From Halomonas sp. GD1P12 (GTDB lineage Bacteria; Pseudomonadota; Gammaproteobacteria; Pseudomonadales; Halomonadaceae), in NCBI RefSeq assembly GCF_025725645.1, contig NZ_CP107007.1, positions 3,348,001-3,412,000 of the forward strand: 64,000 nt of DNA. Reading direction: 5' to 3'. A program made the translations under genes and the position numbers. A model generated the notes under the pieces. That model saw only the letters and a list, made by a program, of their open reading frames with translations. It did not search any database and had not been told where the DNA came from. This document shows positions 45,172-55,803 of the stretch, in pieces (position 1 is the stretch's first letter; every line of letters begins with the position of its first letter).

Positions 45172-47175
45172 ATGAGTAAGTTTGCTCGTCTTTCGTTAAC
45201 GCAAAAGCTGCTTTTCGCGGTCGCGTTACCCTTGCTGGCCGTGGCGCTCGTGCTGGGCGTGGTGGTCAATTTTCAGCTTAATCAGGCGATACCGTCGCTG
45301 ATCAACAATACTGCCGCTCGTCAGGTAGACGCGCGTGCCGACGAGATAGGTCGCTGGATCAATGGGCTGCGAAGCTGGAATGCAACGCTTGCTCAGGATG
45401 AGCGGCTGGCCGAAGACGTTCCACTCTCTTCCCATCTCGAGTGGCTTGCCAAACGCTATCCCGACAATGGCGCTATCGAGTCACTGTTTTTTGCCAACGC
45501 TCAGGGGGATACGCTGACTCACGCCGGCGTGCGCCTGGATATTTCCGAGCGGGGTTATTTTCGCGAGCTGGTCGTCGACGGCACCGCGGATACGCTGCTG
45601 GCAGATCCGGTGGTTTCCATGGTGAGCGGACTACCCACCGCGCTGATCGTCGATACCGTGTTCGATGATAGCGGCAACCGCATCGGCCTTTTGGGTATTA
45701 CCGTGGCCATGTCCGCCGTTTCCGATATCACGACGAACATCAATGTCGGCGAAGGCAGCTACGGCTGGATGATCGATAGCCAAGGCCAGGTCATTGCCCA
45801 CCCGGAAGCGTCATATCGCCTGGCACTCAACTACACCGAAGGCGATCAGACCCACGGCTATGAAGGGCTGAGTGCCTTGAGTGCGCAAATGCTTGATGGC
45901 ACGCCAGGTGCCGGCGAGATCACCATGCCAAACGGTGAGCACAAGCGACTGATGTGGAACCCCGTCGACGGCACGTCCTGGGTCGTGGGTACGACCATCC
46001 CCATGACGGTGTTCACCTCGGTGACCCACGGGCTTTTGCTTTCGCTGCTGATTGTCGGGCTGGTGCTCTTCGGGCTCTTGCTGGTCGTGGTGGCGCTGGC
46101 TGCACGCCGCGCGCTGGCGCCCATCAAACATACCGCCAGCGCCATGGCGGATATCGCCCAGGGCAAGGGTGACTTGACGCGCCGGCTGGAGGTCAAGACG
46201 CAGGATGAAGTGGGTGATCTGGCGAAGGGCTTCAACGCCTTCGTCGAGCGCATGCAGGGCACGTTGCTGGAAGTGCGTAATAACGCGCAGACGGTGCTGA
46301 TCGGCGCCGGCGACATCGCCGATGGCACCCGGGAGCTTTCGTCGCGGACCGAGCAGGCGGCGGCCAATTTGCAGGAAACTTCCGCGTCGATGGAGGAAAT
46401 TCATTCGACGGTCGCGCATACCTCGCAAGCGTCCGAGCAGGCCAATGGCCTCGCCTTCGAAGCCGCCGGCGCCTCCCAGCGCGGTAACGAGTCGATGCGC
46501 CAGATGCAGACCAAGATGCAGGCGATCAACGAATCCTCACACAAGATCAGCGACATCATCGGCCTGATCGACTCGATCGCCTTCCAGACCAATATCCTGG
46601 CGCTCAACGCCTCGGTCGAGGCGGCGCGCGCCGGCGAGCAGGGTCGCGGCTTCGCCGTCGTCGCCAACGAGGTGCGCACCCTGGCCAGCCGTTCGGCCAC
46701 CGCCGCTCAGGATATCCGCGCGCTGATCGACGTCTCGGTCAGCCACACCCAGGAAGGCAACCAGATCGTCGATGCGGTCGCCCAGCAGATGGGCGCGATC
46801 CACAAGAGCATCACTCAGGTCACGGACGTGATGGGCGAAATCGCCGCTAGTGCGCGCGAGCAGACCTCGGGGATCGATCAGGTCAACACCGCGGTAGCAG
46901 AGATGGACACCATGACCCAGCAAAACGCCAGCATGGTCAGCCAGAACGCCTCGCTCGCCGCGCAGATGCGCGAAAACGCCGAGCGCCTGGACCGGCTGAT
47001 GAGCGAGTTCGTGCTGGGCAACGAGTCGCCTTCGTTCGCCTCTGCGCTCTCCTCTACCGGACGCGCTTCAGCAGGGCCTTCTGCGTCTCAGGGCACCTCC
47101 GCGCTGCCCTCGCCGGCCAAGCCCGTCGCGCCGCGCAAACCACAGCCGGAAGTGGCGGAGTGGGAAGAGTTCTAA
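45172..47175 (+). CDS. Methyl-accepting chemotaxis protein with periplasmic Cache domain (copy 1)
   Basis: A 667-residue chemoreceptor: helix 1 (about 14-34), a large dCache-like periplasmic domain (about 36-280), helix 2 (about 285-310), HAMP ([24 protein letters not shown] onward) and the signalling hairpin with [29 protein letters not shown]. The C-terminus EWEEF resembles the xWxxF tether for CheR and CheB. The ATG at 45172 is preceded by GGGGA and aligns with the paralogue; an ATG at 45121 would add 17 unrelated residues. Next to the nic genes it may sense nicotinate or a pathway acid (inference). Confidence 0.94.
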   Translation: MSKFARLSLTQKLLFAVALPLLAVALVLGVVVNFQLNQAIPSLINNTAARQVDARADEIGRWINGLRSWNATLAQDERLAEDVPLSSHLEWLAKRYPDNGAIESLFFANAQGDTLTHAGVRLDISERGYFRELVVDGTADTLLADPVVSMVSGLPTALIVDTVFDDSGNRIGLLGITVAMSAVSDITTNINVGEGSYGWMIDSQGQVIAHPEASYRLALNYTEGDQTHGYEGLSALSAQMLDGTPGAGEITMPNGEHKRLMWNPVDGTSWVVGTTIPMTVFTSVTHGLLLSLLIVGLVLFGLLLVVVALAARRALAPIKHTASAMADIAQGKGDLTRRLEVKTQDEVGDLAKGFNAFVERMQGTLLEVRNNAQTVLIGAGDIADGTRELSSRTEQAAANLQETSASMEEIHSTVAHTSQASEQANGLAFEAAGASQRGNESMRQMQTKMQAINESSHKISDIIGLIDSIAFQTNILALNASVEAARAGEQGRGFAVVANEVRTLASRSATAAQDIRALIDVSVSHTQEGNQIVDAVAQQMGAIHKSITQVTDVMGEIAASAREQTSGIDQVNTAVAEMDTMTQQNASMVSQNASLAAQMRENAERLDRLMSEFVLGNESPSFASALSSTGRASAGPSASQGTSALPSPAKPVAPRKPQPEVAEWEEF

Positions 47176-47233
47176 CGCCTCGGACCGACGTCACGTTTAC
47201 CCTTGAAGGGCTGTCCGTCAACAGCGGCCCATA

Positions 47234-47265
47234 AAAAAACCCGCGATCCTGGATCGCGGGTTTTT
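47234..47265. terminator. Bidirectional intrinsic terminator between chemoreceptor 1 and pntB
   Basis: AACCCGCGATCC and GGATCGCGGGTT form a near-continuous dyad flanked by A and T runs, so it can end both convergent transcripts. Confidence 0.93.
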
Positions 47266-47283
47266 CGTTCCGGCCCGGTGAAC

Positions 47284-48726
47284 TCAGTCCACCAGCGGCA
47301 ACAGCGTATTCAGGCTTCCCCGCGCATCGCCGTAGAACATGCGACTGTTCTCCTTGTAGAACAGCGGGTTCTCGATGCCGGAGTAGCCGGTGCCCTGGCC
47401 GCGCTTGGAGATGAACACCTGCTTGGCCTCCCAGACCTTCAACACCGGCATGCCGGCGATCGGGCTGTTCGGGTCTTCCTGCGCCGCCGGGTTGACGATG
47501 TCGTTGGAGCCGATGACGATCACCACGTCCGTCGAGGCGAAATCGTCGTTGATTTCGTCCATCTCCAGCACGATGTCGTAGGGCACTTTCGCCTCTGCCA
47601 GCAGCACGTTCATGTGCCCCGGCAGACGGCCGGCGACCGGGTGGATGGCAAAGCGCACCTCCTTGCCGGCGGCGCGCAGCTTGCGCACCAGGTCGCTCAC
47701 CGCGCTCTGTGCCTGGGCCACCGCCATGCCGTAACCCGGCACGATGATGACGCTATCGGCATCGTTCAAGGCGCTGGCCACGCCGCCGGCGTCGATCGCC
47801 ACCTGCTCGCCCTCGATCTCCGCCGCCGGGCCCTGGCTTCCACCGAAGCCGCCGAGGATAACGTTGACGAAGTTGCGGTTCATCGCCTTGCACATGATGT
47901 AGGAGAGAATCGCGCCCGACGACCCCACCAGCGCCCCGGTCACGATCAGCAGGTCGTTGGAGAGCGTGAAGCCGATCGCCGCCGCCGCCCAGCCGGAGTA
48001 GCTGTTGAGCATCGATACCACCACCGGCATGTCGGCGCCGCCGATGCCCATGATCAGGTGGTAGCCGATGAAGAACGCCAAACCCGCCAGTACCAACAGC
48101 GTCCAGAAGCCGGCGCCGTTGAGATACAAAATGGCCAGCAGTAGCGAGAGCACCGCCGCACCCGCGTTGAGCAGATGCCCGCCGGGCAGCTGGCGCGGCT
48201 TGCCATCGACCTTGCCGGCGAGCTTGCCGAACGCGATCACCGAGCCGGTAAAGGTCACCGCGCCGATGAAGATGCCGAGCACTACCTCGACCTGCAAGAA
48301 CGTCAGCTCGTCCGGCGCCTTGGTGGCCACCAGCGCGGCGAACGCCGAAAACTCCTGCATCACGCCGTCGGCAGCGCGCGCCGCCAGCACCCGGCGACGC
48401 TCGAGATCCGCGCTCCAGGCGACGAACACCGCCGCCAGGCCCACGAAGCTGTGCAGCGCCGCCACCAGCTGGGGCATCTCGGTCATCTCGACCTTGCGCG
48501 CCAGATACGCCCCGATCGCCGCCCCGATCGCGATCATCGGAATCAGCCAGCCATAGCCGCCGATACCGGGGCCGAAGGCGGTGAACAGCACTGCCACCGC
48601 CATGCCGACGATACCGTACCAGACGGCGCGCTTGGCTTTTTCCTGATTACTCAACCCGCCCAGCGAGAGGATGAACAACACACTCGCCGCGATCGCCGCG
48701 GCGGATACGAACCCTTGACTCAGCAT
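47284..48726 (-). CDS. pntB: NAD(P) transhydrogenase subunit beta
   Basis: A 480-residue beta subunit of the proton-translocating transhydrogenase. An N-terminal membrane domain (about eight helices to residue 260, including [13 protein letters not shown] just after it) is followed by the NADP(H)-binding domain III with [14 protein letters not shown] (near 325), [21 protein letters not shown] and [15 protein letters not shown]. It lies 16 bases after pntA. The enzyme uses the proton gradient to make NADPH from NADH. Confidence 0.97.
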   Translation of the reverse strand: MLSQGFVSAAAIAASVLFILSLGGLSNQEKAKRAVWYGIVGMAVAVLFTAFGPGIGGYGWLIPMIAIGAAIGAYLARKVEMTEMPQLVAALHSFVGLAAVFVAWSADLERRRVLAARAADGVMQEFSAFAALVATKAPDELTFLQVEVVLGIFIGAVTFTGSVIAFGKLAGKVDGKPRQLPGGHLLNAGAAVLSLLLAILYLNGAGFWTLLVLAGLAFFIGYHLIMGIGGADMPVVVSMLNSYSGWAAAAIGFTLSNDLLIVTGALVGSSGAILSYIMCKAMNRNFVNVILGGFGGSQGPAAEIEGEQVAIDAGGVASALNDADSVIIVPGYGMAVAQAQSAVSDLVRKLRAAGKEVRFAIHPVAGRLPGHMNVLLAEAKVPYDIVLEMDEINDDFASTDVVIVIGSNDIVNPAAQEDPNSPIAGMPVLKVWEAKQVFISKRGQGTGYSGIENPLFYKENSRMFYGDARGSLNTLLPLVD

Positions 48727-48742
48727 ACCGTTTCTCCGCCGC

Positions 48743-50314
48743 TCAGGACTTCTGGAACATGGCGAGCATCCGGCGTGTCACCAGAAAGCCCCCCACGATG
48801 TTGATGGTCGCGATCAGCACCGAGATCGCCGCCATGAGCGTGACGATCGCGCTGCCCGAACCGATCTGCAGCACCGCCCCCAAAATGATGATGCCGGAAA
48901 TCGCGTTGGTCACCGCCATCAGGGGCGTGTGCAGCGAGTGGCTCACTTTCCAGATCACCTGGAAGCCGATGAAGCACGCCAGCACGAAGACGATAAAGTG
49001 CTGCATGAACGAGGCCGGTGCGACCTGGCCGAGCAGCAGCATCAGTGCCCCGCCCACGGCCAGAAGCGTGACCTGGCGTTTGGTCTGGGATTTGAAGGCG
49101 GCGGTCTCTAGAGCCTTCTTCTCCTCGGCGGTGGGCTCTTTCTCCTTTGGCTTGGGCTTGGACGCGCCGATCGCTTTCACCTTCGGCGGCGGCGGCGGGA
49201 AGGTGACGTCATTCTGGTGCGTGACCGTAGCCCCGCGAATGACGTCATCGTCCATGTTGTGATCGATCACGCCGTCCTTTTCAGGCGTCAGGTCGGTCAG
49301 CATGTGGCGAATGTTGGTGGCGTACAAAAGCGATGACTGTGTGGCCATGCGCGAGGGAAAATCGGTGTAGCCGACCACGATCACGCCGTTATCAGACACC
49401 ACCCGCTCATCGGGCTTCGTCAGATCGCAGTTGCCGCCCTTCTCGGCGGCGAGATCGATGACTACCGAGCCCGGCTTCATGGCCGCGACCATGTCCTCGA
49501 GCCAGAGCTTCGGCGCAGGCCTGCCGGGAATCAGCGCGGTGGTGATGACGATGTCGACATCGGATGCCTGCTCGCGGAAGCACTCGAGCTGCTTCTCGCG
49601 AAATTCCGGGCTCGAGGGCGCAGCGTAGCCGCCGCTTTCCGAACCGTCCTGGGCGTTGTCGAAGTCGAGAAACAGAAACTCCGCCCCCATCGATTCGATC
49701 TGCTCGGAGACTTCCGGGCGCACGTCAAAGGCGCGTACCACGGCACCCAGACTCGTGGCGGTGCCGATGGCAGCAAGCCCGGCCACGCCGGCGCCGATCA
49801 CCAGCACCTTGGCCGGCGGCACCTTGCCCGCGGCGGTCACCTGGCCTGTGAAGAAGCGCCCGAAGTTGTTGCCCGCCTCGATCACCGCGCGGTAGCCGGC
49901 GATGTTGGCCATCGACGAGAGCGCGTCCATCTTCTGCGCCCGCGAGATCCGCGGCACCATGTCCATGGCGATGACCGTCGCGCCCTTGGCGCGGCACTTC
50001 TCGAGCATCGCCTCGTTCTGGGCCGGCCAGAAGAAGGAAATCAACGTCTGGCCCTCGCGCAGGCGCTCGGCCTCCTCATCAGAAGGCTCGCGCACCTTGA
50101 TCACGACCTCGGCGGCCTCGAAAATCGCTTGGGCGGTGTCGACCACCGTCACCCCGGCGTCGCGGTAAACCTGATCGTCGAAGCCTGCGGCCACACCGGC
50201 CCCGGTCTCGATCAGGCACTCGTGGCCCAGCTTTTGAATCTGCCCCGCGCTCTCCGGGGTGAGCGCGACCCGCGCCTCGCCCCGGCTGCTCTCTTTTAGT
50301 GCGCCTATTTTCAC
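48743..50314 (-). CDS. pntA: NAD(P) transhydrogenase subunit alpha
   Basis: A 523-residue alpha subunit in the single-chain enterobacterial form, not split into PntAA and PntAB. The N-terminal NAD-binding domain I (1-380) contains [21 protein letters not shown] and the RxxxQ-type region, followed by a charged Pro/Lys/Glu linker (about 390-410) and four membrane helices. The start is GTG with GGGGAG upstream. It is the first gene of pntAB. About 320 bases separate it from the second symporter gene. Confidence 0.97.
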   Translation of the reverse strand: MKIGALKESSRGEARVALTPESAGQIQKLGHECLIETGAGVAAGFDDQVYRDAGVTVVDTAQAIFEAAEVVIKVREPSDEEAERLREGQTLISFFWPAQNEAMLEKCRAKGATVIAMDMVPRISRAQKMDALSSMANIAGYRAVIEAGNNFGRFFTGQVTAAGKVPPAKVLVIGAGVAGLAAIGTATSLGAVVRAFDVRPEVSEQIESMGAEFLFLDFDNAQDGSESGGYAAPSSPEFREKQLECFREQASDVDIVITTALIPGRPAPKLWLEDMVAAMKPGSVVIDLAAEKGGNCDLTKPDERVVSDNGVIVVGYTDFPSRMATQSSLLYATNIRHMLTDLTPEKDGVIDHNMDDDVIRGATVTHQNDVTFPPPPPKVKAIGASKPKPKEKEPTAEEKKALETAAFKSQTKRQVTLLAVGGALMLLLGQVAPASFMQHFIVFVLACFIGFQVIWKVSHSLHTPLMAVTNAISGIIILGAVLQIGSGSAIVTLMAAISVLIATINIVGGFLVTRRMLAMFQKS

Positions 50315-50633
50315 TCGTCGTCTCCCCTGAATGAGAAAGCCCCGCCGCGCCTACTCGCCAAGCGTCGGCGCGGCATCGAAACGCGGCCCGGTACAGAGCC
50401 GCCTCTTGTTGTCCAGCAAGTGTTATCTACCCAGGCACCGGTAATTTCAAAACCACCCGCAATCTCAAAACCAGCCACTATGTAGTAATATTACGTTCAT
50501 CACTATTCGCATTTCGGCTAAGACGCTTAAACCGTCGTCCTGTCACCCATCGATCTATCACCCATAGCCCTATCACCTATAGCCCTATCGCCCGCTGCCT
50601 TGGGCGCTTCTCGCAAAGTATAAGGACTGCGGG
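50315..50633. other. Intergenic region upstream of pntA with 15-base tandem repeats
   Basis: No gene. It holds the pntA promoter region and the end of the symporter transcript from the right. Its right part carries three tandem 15-base repeats (annotated separately). No convincing terminator was seen. Confidence 0.6.
50543..50597. repeat. Tandem 15-base repeats after the second symporter gene
   Basis: Units at 50543-50557, 50558-50572 and 50573-50587 (consensus TCACCCATAGCCCTA) plus a decayed partial copy to about 50597. On the minus strand one frame reads GDRAI-GDRAM-GDRSM-GDRTT; this frame is +1 relative to the symporter and remains open from inside that gene through its stop. Confidence 0.85.
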
Positions 50634-52103
50634 TTAGCGTCTTTTGGTCAGTACGTCGTTCACCGCGTCTAAAAACGCCACCCGGGACGGCTCGTGGGGC
50701 GTGGTCAAAAGGCTCCCACCAACGAACAACAGCGTTGCGACGGCGATGCCCCAGATACCCGCCGGTAGCCCCCAAAGCGCGTTGCCGGTCGCGTACATCG
50801 TGAGAACGAACGCGCTGGTGCCCAGAATGCTTAAAAGCGCGCCGAACGCCGTACCGCTCTGCCAGAAAAACGCGCCAATGATCGCCGGCACCACGGCGAC
50901 CAGCCCCGACGAGGCAGCCACAGAGAGCACCGCGATCAAATCGAGCTGAAGCTCGGCAAAGCCCAGCGCCAATAGCGCGATCACCGGGACGACGAACTTG
51001 CCGACCAGCAGCTGGCGCTTTTCGCTCACATCATTTTTTACGTGCGCATACACGTCCCGCGAGAGCATCGAGGCCAGCGTCAGCATGATGGAGTCGATGG
51101 TAGAGACCGCCGCCGCCAGAATACCGACCATGACGATCACGCCCAGAAGCGGCGGAATGAAGTCGGAGCCCAAAAGCGTGGGGGTGGCGAGATCCGCTCG
51201 CTCGAGCCCTGGAAAGGCCGTCAGCGCGGAAAAGCCCCATAGGATGGACACCAGGGTATAAACGAAGCCAAACACCATGAAGCCGATCAGCATCTGGCGC
51301 ATGGCCGAAAGCGACGCCGGCATGAACAGCCGCTGGCTCACCTGAGGGTTGGAGAGGCTAAAGAAAAACCACGGGATACTCAGCCCCAGAAACGTGGTCA
51401 GGCTGAAAAGTCCGGAACCGGGGACGGTCAAGGCGTCAGGGTGTTCGCGGGCGAGGGTATCGAACAGCTCGCCAAAACCGCCCAGCGCCTGAATGACCAA
51501 CAGCGCGACCAGCGTCGAGGCGACGATCATCACCAGCGCCTGCAGCGAATCGGTCCACATGACCGAGCGGATGCCCGCCACATAAGAGAAGAAAATCGCG
51601 ATCGCGGTGGCCAGCAATACCCCGGTGGTAAAACCGATCGCCCCGTTGGTCATGCCCTCCAGCAGATACCCCACCCCCGCGAGCTGCACCGCGCAGTAGG
51701 GAATCAAAAAGATACAGCTGGCGATCGACATCGACAGCGCCACGGCCTTGCTGTGATAGCGAAAACCGAGCATTTCGCTGGGCGTGACGAAGCCGAACGC
51801 GCGGCCGACCGCCCAGAAGCGCGGCCCGAAAATCGCCACCAGCGACACCCCGGCGAAGTAGATGATCTCGAAACCGAGCGCGCCCACGCCGCCGGCGTAG
51901 GTCAGCCCGGCAAGCCCTACCATCATGAAGGCGCTGTAGGTCGTCGCGCTGTAGCTCAGCGCCGAGACGAAGCCGTTCATCTGCCGGTTGCCCAAAAAGA
52001 AGCCCGACATGCTCTCCACGCCCTTCTGGCGGGAGAGAAAGGCGATCATCACCGATACCGCAAGATAAGCGACAATGGCCATCCAGATCATCGATTCAGT
52101 CAC
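50634..52103 (-). CDS. Sodium:solute symporter (SSS family), second copy
   Basis: A 489-residue protein with about 13 helices, strongly similar throughout to the nic-cluster symporter at 29582-31099: both share NRQMNGFVSALSYSATTYSA, FVTPSEMLG and IPWFFFSLSNPQVSQRLFMP. It ends at VLTKRR, lacking the other copy's tail. Its start overlaps the small partner's stop by eight bases exactly as in the first copy. It is divergent from chemoreceptor 2. The substrate is probably a small monocarboxylate but cannot be told from sequence. Confidence 0.92.
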   Translation of the reverse strand: MTESMIWMAIVAYLAVSVMIAFLSRQKGVESMSGFFLGNRQMNGFVSALSYSATTYSAFMMVGLAGLTYAGGVGALGFEIIYFAGVSLVAIFGPRFWAVGRAFGFVTPSEMLGFRYHSKAVALSMSIASCIFLIPYCAVQLAGVGYLLEGMTNGAIGFTTGVLLATAIAIFFSYVAGIRSVMWTDSLQALVMIVASTLVALLVIQALGGFGELFDTLAREHPDALTVPGSGLFSLTTFLGLSIPWFFFSLSNPQVSQRLFMPASLSAMRQMLIGFMVFGFVYTLVSILWGFSALTAFPGLERADLATPTLLGSDFIPPLLGVIVMVGILAAAVSTIDSIMLTLASMLSRDVYAHVKNDVSEKRQLLVGKFVVPVIALLALGFAELQLDLIAVLSVAASSGLVAVVPAIIGAFFWQSGTAFGALLSILGTSAFVLTMYATGNALWGLPAGIWGIAVATLLFVGGSLLTTPHEPSRVAFLDAVNDVLTKRR

Positions 52104-52284
52104 GATCGTGCTCCTTGAACCCCTTGGTAATGAACACGTTCAGCGCAATCACGACGACGCCCGCCACGCTCCAAAAAAGAAAGCTGCCGTACCAGGCCGC
52201 CACGTTTGAAAGCAGGGTATAGGGTACCAGGCAGCACAGCACTACCAGCATCGCGATAGCCCCTATCCACTTGTCCCGCGCCAT
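52096..52284 (-). CDS. Small two-helix membrane protein, symporter partner, second copy
   Basis: A 62-residue protein, same length and organisation as the one at 31092-31280: two hydrophobic segments flanking VPYTLLSNVAAWYGSF, and a charged C-terminus (KGFKEHDRD). It is coupled to the downstream symporter by overlap. Likely an accessory subunit, DUF3311-like. Confidence 0.8.
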   Translation of the reverse strand: MARDKWIGAIAMLVVLCCLVPYTLLSNVAAWYGSFLFWSVAGVVVIALNVFITKGFKEHDRD

Positions 52285-52610
52285 AGGTCACCTCGTTGTG
52301 TTGTTTTTAAGTCCAGCGAGCAAGCATACACGCCAGATCGCCGTAAACGCTTCCCTGATACTCAGGTAAACGCCGAAATCCCATAACATAATGCAAAATT
52401 TCGCCATTTTAATTAAATGCGAACATTTTTATTAAAGTCGTCGCCTCGTGAGTCGTTATTACAACGGGTGCCGTAGCCCTGGGCAAGCTTCTCCGCTCGA
52501 CCGATTCGCCAGCGTACGAGGTCGTGTTGCGCCCTGGTCGTAAAACGATGCCGTAAAACGATTCGTGACAACCACGCCGTCAAATAATGTCGTAAAAACC
52601 GAGGCCATCA
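52285..52610. other. Divergent region between the symporter pair and chemoreceptor 2
   Basis: No gene in 326 bases. An A+T-rich segment lies around 52380-52436. It contains the sigma28 candidate at 52433-52459 for the chemoreceptor; a promoter for the symporter pair must be here too but was not resolved. Confidence 0.6.
52433..52459 (+). promoter_or_regulatory. Candidate sigma28 (FliA) promoter of chemoreceptor 2
   Basis: TAAAGTCG, 11 bases, then GTCGTTAT: same spacing as the consensus TAAAGTTT-N11-GCCGATAA and as the element of chemoreceptor 1. It lies about 150 bases before the ATG at 52611. Confidence 0.6.
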
Positions 52611-54584
52611 ATGCGCAAGCTTTCTCACCTGTCGTTGACCCAAAAGCTGCTGTTCGCCGTGGCGCTGCCGCTATGCGGGGTGGCTATCGTGCTGGGCATC
52701 ATCGTTCAAGCCCAGTTGAGCCGGGCCATTCCATCGCTGATCGACAACACGGCCATGCGTCAGGTGGACGCCCGGGCCGACGAAGTCAGCCAGTGGCTGA
52801 ACGGCTATCGCAAATGGCTGAACGTACTCGCCCAGGACGAGCGCCTGAGCCGGGGCGCACCGCTGGAGAGACATGTGGACTGGCTTGCCAAACGCTATCA
52901 AACCGACGGCACGATCGAGTCCCTGTTCGTTTCTGACGCGCAGGGCAATACCATCAACCAGGAAGGGATGGTGCTCAATATCGCCGAGCGCCCCTATTTC
53001 CAGGCGCTGATGACCGATGCCACGGCGGATCGCATGCTGCTCGACCCCTTCGTCTCCAAGGCAACCAACGAGCCCGCCGCGCTCATGGTGGAAACACTCT
53101 TTAACGAGCAGGGCCAGCGCGTGGGGATCATCGGCATCGCCCTATCGCTCGATACCCTCTCGAGCGTGACCACCGATATCGATGTCGGAAAAGGCAGCTA
53201 CGGCTGGCTCATCGACAGCCAGGGCCGCGTGATTGCACACCCCAACGCGGATTACCGGCTCACACTCAACTACGCCGATGGCGATGAAACCCACGATTAC
53301 GAAGGGTTGAGCGCGCTCAGCGGCGATATTCTCAGCGGCGAGCCGGGCACCGGCGAGATCGTCATGCCCAGCGGCGAGCGCAAAACGCTGATCTGGAGCC
53401 CGGTCGATGAGACGTCCTGGGTGGTCGGCACCACGGTGCCGATGTCGGTCTTTACCGGCGTCACCCACCAGCTTTTGATGTCGCTGTTGATCGCAGGCGT
53501 CGTGCTGTTCGGCCTGCTGCTGATCGTGGTGGCGTTCGCCGCGCGCCGCGCGCTCGCCCCCATCAAGCACACCGCACGGGCCATGAAGGATATCGCCCAG
53601 GGCAAGGGTGATTTGACCCGCCGCTTGAGCGTCGACACCCAGGATGAAGTGGGCGATCTGGCCCAGGGCTTCAACGCCTTCGCCGAGCGCATGCAGGCCA
53701 CGCTTTCAGAAGTACGCCACAACGCCCAGACGGTGCTGGGCACCGCCGTGGACATGGCCGATAGCACCCAGGAGCTTTCCACGCGCACCGACCAGGCGGC
53801 CGCCAATCTTCAGGAGACCTCGGCCTCGATGGAGCAAATTCATTCGACGGTCGCCCATACCTCCCAGGCCTCCGAACAGGCCAGCGGACTCGCCGTGGAG
53901 GCGGCCAGTGCGTCCCAGCGGGGCACCGAGTCGATGGCGCGCATGGAAGAGAAGATGGCCTCCATCAGCGAGTCCTCGACGAAAATCAGCGACATTATCG
54001 GACTGATTGATTCCATCGCCTTTCAAACCAACATTCTGGCGCTCAACGCCTCGGTAGAAGCCGCTCGCGCCGGTGAACAGGGCCGCGGGTTCGCGGTGGT
54101 GGCCAACGAGGTTCGCACCCTGGCCAGCCGCTCGGCCAGCGCGGCTCAGGAGATTCGCACACTGATCGACGTCTCGGTCGATCACGCCCAGCAGGGTAAC
54201 GATATCGTCCGCCACGCCGCCCAGCAGATGCGCGAGATTCACCGCAGCATCACCCAGGTCTCCGACGTGGTCGGCGAAATCACCGCGGGCGCTCGCGAGC
54301 AGACAGCAGGCATCGAGCAGGTGAATACGGCAGTAGCGGAAATGGACACCATGACCCAGCAAAACGCCGCCATGGTCAGCCAGAGCGCCTCGCTTGCAGC
54401 AGGCATGCGTGAAAATGCCGAGCAGCTGGATCGGTTGATGGGTGAGTTCATTCTCGATCACACCACCCACGTCGCAACCCGGCACCCGGCCAAACCCTCT
54501 TCATCGATACCACCTCAAACACCGGCAGCGCCCAAAGCGCTTGCCAAACCCTCGGTGGCCGAACCGGAGTGGGAAGCGTTTTGA
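52611..54584 (+). CDS. Methyl-accepting chemotaxis protein with periplasmic Cache domain (copy 2)
   Basis: A 657-residue chemoreceptor paralogous to the one at 45172-47175 over its whole length. It starts [20 protein letters not shown], has a dCache-like periplasmic domain (about 36-280), HAMP after [20 protein letters not shown], the same [19 protein letters not shown] hairpin tip, and a C-terminal EWEAF tether motif. The periplasmic domains differ most, so the two probably sense different ligands. It is divergent from symporter copy 2. Confidence 0.94.
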   Translation: MRKLSHLSLTQKLLFAVALPLCGVAIVLGIIVQAQLSRAIPSLIDNTAMRQVDARADEVSQWLNGYRKWLNVLAQDERLSRGAPLERHVDWLAKRYQTDGTIESLFVSDAQGNTINQEGMVLNIAERPYFQALMTDATADRMLLDPFVSKATNEPAALMVETLFNEQGQRVGIIGIALSLDTLSSVTTDIDVGKGSYGWLIDSQGRVIAHPNADYRLTLNYADGDETHDYEGLSALSGDILSGEPGTGEIVMPSGERKTLIWSPVDETSWVVGTTVPMSVFTGVTHQLLMSLLIAGVVLFGLLLIVVAFAARRALAPIKHTARAMKDIAQGKGDLTRRLSVDTQDEVGDLAQGFNAFAERMQATLSEVRHNAQTVLGTAVDMADSTQELSTRTDQAAANLQETSASMEQIHSTVAHTSQASEQASGLAVEAASASQRGTESMARMEEKMASISESSTKISDIIGLIDSIAFQTNILALNASVEAARAGEQGRGFAVVANEVRTLASRSASAAQEIRTLIDVSVDHAQQGNDIVRHAAQQMREIHRSITQVSDVVGEITAGAREQTAGIEQVNTAVAEMDTMTQQNAAMVSQSASLAAGMRENAEQLDRLMGEFILDHTTHVATRHPAKPSSSIPPQTPAAPKALAKPSVAEPEWEAF

Positions 54585-54619
54585 TATCGCTCTCCTGGTA
54601 AAAGAGAGCACCTGAGACA

Positions 54620-54645
54620 ACCGGGGCCGCACTGGCTGCCCCGGT
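54620..54645 (+). other. Stem-loop after chemoreceptor 2
   Basis: ACCGGGGC and GCCCCGGT form an 8-base-pair stem over a 10-base loop, 36 bases after the stop. A second small stem (GCTCTC/GAGAGC) precedes it at 54589-54609. No T run follows, so intrinsic termination is uncertain. Confidence 0.5.
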
Positions 54646-54867
54646 CACATGACGTCAAGAGGTGATGAACAAGTCGGTATCAGTAATGCGGGATACCGTA
54701 AGGCTAGTGAACGTATCGACGCAAATGGGCCTATTCACCCCGGGTATTTCAACGCTACCCTTGATCTTCATCTGGTACTTTAATGCTAGAAGCGAATTAA
54801 CTATTTCATATCGATCAATGGCAGCCCTCTGCACAGTGGCTCTGCTCGGTCCGATAGCGAGTATGCC

Positions 54868-55371
54868 ATGGCCCGTAACCGTTACCTGAAAGGATTTACG
54901 CTGTTGGAGCTTTTAGTGGCGCTGGCTCTCATGGGGATTCTGCTGGGCGTCGGATTTCCCAATTTCCTGCGCATGATCGAGATCAACCGTGTCGTGAGCG
55001 CCACCAATGAGTTCAAGACCGCCATGAATTACGCGCGAAGCGAGGCGGTTCGCCGCAATCAAAGCGTGACGCTTACGCCCTTGCCCGAAGGATGGAGTGC
55101 GGGTTGGCAGGTCGCGTCCGGAAGCCAAGCGCTACGCTACTGGCCGCAGTCCACCCGGGGGCTTGAGATTCAAGTTCTCGATGCGGCCAAAAAACCCATT
55201 TCGGGGGGGCTGGCGTTCAACAGCCTGGGGCGCTTGCAACGAAGCCGCCCCGAGACCGTCTGGATATCGATCTGGCTGGGTGAGCAAGCCGATGGAAAAG
55301 GCCGCTGTATCCGCCTTGAACCCAGCGGCCTTTCGCGCGTACAGGACACCCCCAGGGCGTGCACGACCTGA
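54868..55371 (+). CDS. fimT: Type IV minor pilin FimT/GspH-like
   Basis: A 167-residue prepilin with a short leader (MARNRYLKG) cut before FTLLELLVALALMGILLGVG, which has the Glu at position 5 of the mature protein. The GspH/FimT C-terminal domain follows (NEFKTAMNYARSEAVRRNQ, SGLSRVQDT). It is the first gene of a minor pilin operon that primes pilus assembly and carries PilY1. The upstream 283 bases contain no convincing gene. Confidence 0.9.
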   Translation: MARNRYLKGFTLLELLVALALMGILLGVGFPNFLRMIEINRVVSATNEFKTAMNYARSEAVRRNQSVTLTPLPEGWSAGWQVASGSQALRYWPQSTRGLEIQVLDAAKKPISGGLAFNSLGRLQRSRPETVWISIWLGEQADGKGRCIRLEPSGLSRVQDTPRACTT

Positions 55372-55388
55372 TGCGAGGCTGAAGCCAT

Positions 55389-55802
55389 ATGAGACGGACA
55401 CAGCAGGGTATTTCGCTCATCGAGTCGCTGGTGGCCATGCTGATCATGTCGGTGGGCCTTCTGGGCGTGGTGGCGCTGCAAACCAATGCACTGACTCAGC
55501 AGCGAAGCGCCTACCTGGAAACTCAAGCCACCAACATGGCTCAGGACATGATGGACCGGATTCGCGCCAACCCCGATGAGGCTAGCGCCTATAACCTGGA
55601 CTTTGACGAAGACGTGGGCGAAGACTGCAGTGGCCCGGGGCTTGTGGCCAACGATACCGCCACGTGGATATGCGACCTCGAGGCGGTGCTGCCCGAAGGC
55701 GAGGGCAAGATCGAAGTGAATGGTCAGGTCAGCGTCGCGGTGCGCTTCAACAATCCTTTCTCGAGCGGCAAACGCACGATCGAGTTGGCCACGGAGCTGT
55801 GA
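55389..55802 (+). CDS. pilV: Type IV minor pilin PilV
   Basis: A 137-residue prepilin: leader MRRTQQG, then ISLIESLVAMLIMSVGLLGV with Glu5, typical of PilV. The QTNALTQQRSAYLETQATNMAQDMMDRIRANP helix is a family feature. It ends one base before the pilW start region. It forms part of the tip-priming minor pilin complex. Confidence 0.9.
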   Translation: MRRTQQGISLIESLVAMLIMSVGLLGVVALQTNALTQQRSAYLETQATNMAQDMMDRIRANPDEASAYNLDFDEDVGEDCSGPGLVANDTATWICDLEAVLPEGEGKIEVNGQVSVAVRFNNPFSSGKRTIELATEL

Positions 55803-55803
55803 A

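Noticed and set aside
54662..54889. 75-codon plus-strand frame before fimT
   Set aside because: No ribosome-binding site, composition unlike coding DNA here, and it overlaps the fimT start.
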